Of a stretch of DNA of 64,000 bases, positions 62,201-64,000 are shown piece after piece (the first letter of the stretch is position 1; every line of letters starts with the position of its first letter). This DNA comes from Rhizobium herbae. GTDB taxonomy: Bacteria > Pseudomonadota > Alphaproteobacteria > Rhizobiales > Rhizobiaceae. Location: NCBI RefSeq assembly GCF_019511375.1, contig NZ_JAEUAO010000001.1:434001-498000 (forward strand), read 5' to 3'. The notes under the pieces are model-generated. The model saw only the letters and a list, made by a program, of their open reading frames with translations, was not told the DNA's origin and did no database searches. The translations under genes were made by a program, and so were the position numbers.

Positions 62201-63937
62201 ATGGCCGAAGAGCACGCCCAGCGCCGTCTCGCAGCTATAATGGCTGCCGATGTGGTCGGCTACAGTCGGCTTGTCGATCTTGACGAGCAGGGCACGCTGG
62301 TCGCGCTGAAGGAGAGGCGCAAGGAAATCCTCGTGCCGCTCGTTCGCCAGCATCACGGTCGTATCGTCAAGATGATGGGTGACGGCGTTCTGGTGGAGTT
62401 CGCCAGCGCGGTGAACGCCGTGGCTTGCTCCGTCGAACTCCAGAGGCGGATGGCGGCGGCGAACGAGGATCGCCCCGACGACCGCCGGATTGTCCTGCAC
62501 ATCGGCGTCAATCTGGGGGATGTCGTCGTCGAAGACGGCGATCTCTTCGGTGACGGCGTCATTGTCGCCGTACGGCTTCAGGCCATGGCCGGGCCTGGAG
62601 AGATCTGCATCTCCGGCAGCGTCTACGACCAGGTCAAGCGCAAGCTTGACGTCCAATTCGACGATCTTGGCCCGCAAGCGATCAAGATCGTCGCCGAGCC
62701 GGTCACCGTCTACCGCATCGAAACGCTGGCTGGCTGGGCGTCTCGCGGACCGGCGGAGCGGGCGCCGTTGCCGCTGCCCGCCAAACCCTCCATCGCTGTC
62801 CTGCCATTCACAAACATGAGCAACGACCCGATGCAGGAGGAATTCGTCGATGGCCTGACCGAGGACCTGATTACCGACCTGTCGCGGAGCAGCGGGCTAT
62901 TCGTCATCGCCAGCAACTCGGTCTTTGCGTACAAGGGCAGGCACATGGACGTGCGCCGCATCGCGCGCGAACTTGGCGTGCGCCATCTCCTGGAGGGCAG
63001 CGCCCGGCGGGCTGCGGGACGGGTTCGCATCAATGCGCAATTGATCGATGCAATCGAAGGCGACCACCTGTGGGCCGAACGGTTCGACCGCAGCTTGGAG
63101 GATATCTTCGCCGTGCAGGACGAGGTGACCGGCAAGATCGTCGAGGCCCTTGTCGGTCGTTTGACGACGCACGCGGCCCGCAACCGCCCCGCGAACCTGG
63201 AGGCCTATGAGCTCTGTGTTCGGGCGCGGGCGCTGAGCTTTCAAACCGCGATCACCGCGAGAGAGGCGATTTTCCTGCTGGAGCGGGCCCTCGCGCTCGA
63301 TCCGCGCTATGCCGAGGCGCATCGCTGGCTGGCCTTGAACCTCTGGCTGGGATGGGAATTCTTCGACGCGCCGGTTGATCCCAATCGGGCAAGGGCTCTG
63401 GCGGAGGCCCAACGGGCCGTGGCGCTGGACCCCAACGACGCCGGGAACCGCTGGGTATTGGCTATCATTCTCGGGCATGAGCGCCGCTGGGCGGAATCGG
63501 ATGCCGAGTTCGACGCCACGGTCAGGCTGGACCCGAATTACGCCGATGCCTGGGCGATGCGCTCCGATCTGCTTACGCTGAAGGGCCAGCCGGCCGAGGC
63601 CGTGGAATACGTGCGCAAGGCGCTGAGACTCAATCCGTATCCTCCCGGCTGGTACTATTGGATGCTGGGGCAGGCCCAATATGCGCTTCGCGACTACGAG
63701 TCCGCAGTCCAGACGCTGCGCAGGCCCGAAACCTATCGCAACGCATCACGCCGCTTTCTCGCGGCGAGCCTGGCGCAACTCGGGCGGCTGGACGACGCCC
63801 GCCGTGAGGCGCAAATGTTCATGATGAGCAATCCGGGCTTCTCCATCCGGCACTGGTCCGCGTCGCAACCTTTCCGCGATGAAGACGTGCGTCGGCATTT
63901 TATCGAAGGCTATCGGCTGGCGGGACTTCCGGAATGA
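62201..63937 (+). CDS. Class III adenylate cyclase with TolB-like and TPR regions
   Basis: A 578-residue protein. Residues about 8-180 are a class III nucleotide cyclase domain, with the metal-binding Asp residues in MAADVVGYSRL and MMGDGVLVEF and the transition-state segment VRLQAMAGPGEICIS. Residues about 195-310 resemble the TolB-like N-terminal/FlgO region (SIAVLPFTNMS, FVDGLTEDLITDLSR). Residues about 320-560 are TPR repeats (ALALDPRYAEAHRWLALNL, AVALDPNDAGNRWVLAI, RLDPNYADAWAMRSDLL). Rhizobia have many such cyclases. cAMP is the likely product, though cGMP cannot be excluded. The start is ATG 62201. It diverges from the hydrolase gene. Confidence 0.9.
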   Translation: MAEEHAQRRLAAIMAADVVGYSRLVDLDEQGTLVALKERRKEILVPLVRQHHGRIVKMMGDGVLVEFASAVNAVACSVELQRRMAAANEDRPDDRRIVLHIGVNLGDVVVEDGDLFGDGVIVAVRLQAMAGPGEICISGSVYDQVKRKLDVQFDDLGPQAIKIVAEPVTVYRIETLAGWASRGPAERAPLPLPAKPSIAVLPFTNMSNDPMQEEFVDGLTEDLITDLSRSSGLFVIASNSVFAYKGRHMDVRRIARELGVRHLLEGSARRAAGRVRINAQLIDAIEGDHLWAERFDRSLEDIFAVQDEVTGKIVEALVGRLTTHAARNRPANLEAYELCVRARALSFQTAITAREAIFLLERALALDPRYAEAHRWLALNLWLGWEFFDAPVDPNRARALAEAQRAVALDPNDAGNRWVLAIILGHERRWAESDAEFDATVRLDPNYADAWAMRSDLLTLKGQPAEAVEYVRKALRLNPYPPGWYYWMLGQAQYALRDYESAVQTLRRPETYRNASRRFLAASLAQLGRLDDARREAQMFMMSNPGFSIRHWSASQPFRDEDVRRHFIEGYRLAGLPE

Positions 63938-64000
63938 CGGCAGCCGTGGTGTCCGGCCAGGGCCAGGCTTGAGCAAGCAAGGTGCATTCGAGCGCGAGGC
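63938..64000. other. Terminal 63 bases after the cyclase gene
   Basis: No feature is recognised before the end of the window. Confidence 0.5.

Overview
The window is a GC-rich alphaproteobacterial chromosome segment, most likely from Rhizobiaceae of the Ensifer/Sinorhizobium group. The clues are a DME-type malic enzyme followed directly by a LuxR/LuxI quorum-sensing pair (dme-sinR-sinI, a linkage I recall from S. meliloti), separate petA-petB-petC genes, bluB behind a cobalamin riboswitch, class II DAHP synthase, and a gor / DUF2059 / rpiA / gph / L,D-transpeptidase / fumC order that I also recall from S. meliloti. No rRNA, tRNA, insertion sequence, prophage or CRISPR array was recognised. 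It reads as core chromosome with a few accessory-looking genes.

Layout. 1-4089: the 3' part of a giant coiled-coil protein built from 22- and 62-residue repeats. 4150-4988: no convincing gene, but an orphan minus-strand terminator. 4989-8150: a small Cys-rich protein, then the cytochrome bc1 operon petABC (minus). 8520-12373: two tandem ABC exporter half-transporters. 12770-17044: trmL, a SoxR-controlled flavin reductase diverging from soxR with a textbook 19-bp-spacer promoter, an MFS transporter, a small conserved protein and hemF. 17117-22073: a small secreted protein, a BON protein and an MCE (Mla-type) lipid transporter operon. 22184-25271: a dipeptide epimerase-like enzyme, an MFS transporter and a metallophosphoesterase. 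25472-29533: dme, sinR and sinI with a lux-box-like operator. 29721-36357: a DUF2865 protein, bluB with its riboswitch, an SDR operon, a NYN-LOTUS protein, a TolB-like propeller and nadE.

36647-45822: an LTA-synthase-like phosphoglycerol transferase and a 2253-residue mosaic protein (DUF4347, RTX-like repeats, a dimethylformamidase-like domain, then alternating DUF4082 and cadherin-like domains) with a small partner gene. 46324-50938: an unknown HTH-like protein, a GFA-family zinc protein, a highly structured intergenic element encoding a 13-residue peptide, DAHP synthase and glutathione reductase. 51135-59529: DUF2059, rpiA, gph, a large L,D-transpeptidase, fumC, a diguanylate cyclase and a small L,D-transpeptidase. 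59513-63937: an M15 peptidase, a PPOX flavoprotein, an alpha/beta hydrolase and a class III adenylate cyclase-TPR protein.

Themes: respiration and carbon flux (petABC, dme, fumC, rpiA, gph), cofactors (hemF, bluB, nadE), redox stress (soxR regulon, gor), envelope maintenance (MCE operon, ABC exporters, L,D-transpeptidases, M15 peptidase, LTA-type enzyme), and signalling (AHL, cyclic-di-GMP, cAMP). The observations most worth a second look are the folded element at 47717-47900, the sinI control region, the giant mosaic protein, and the gene-free 4150-4988 stretch.
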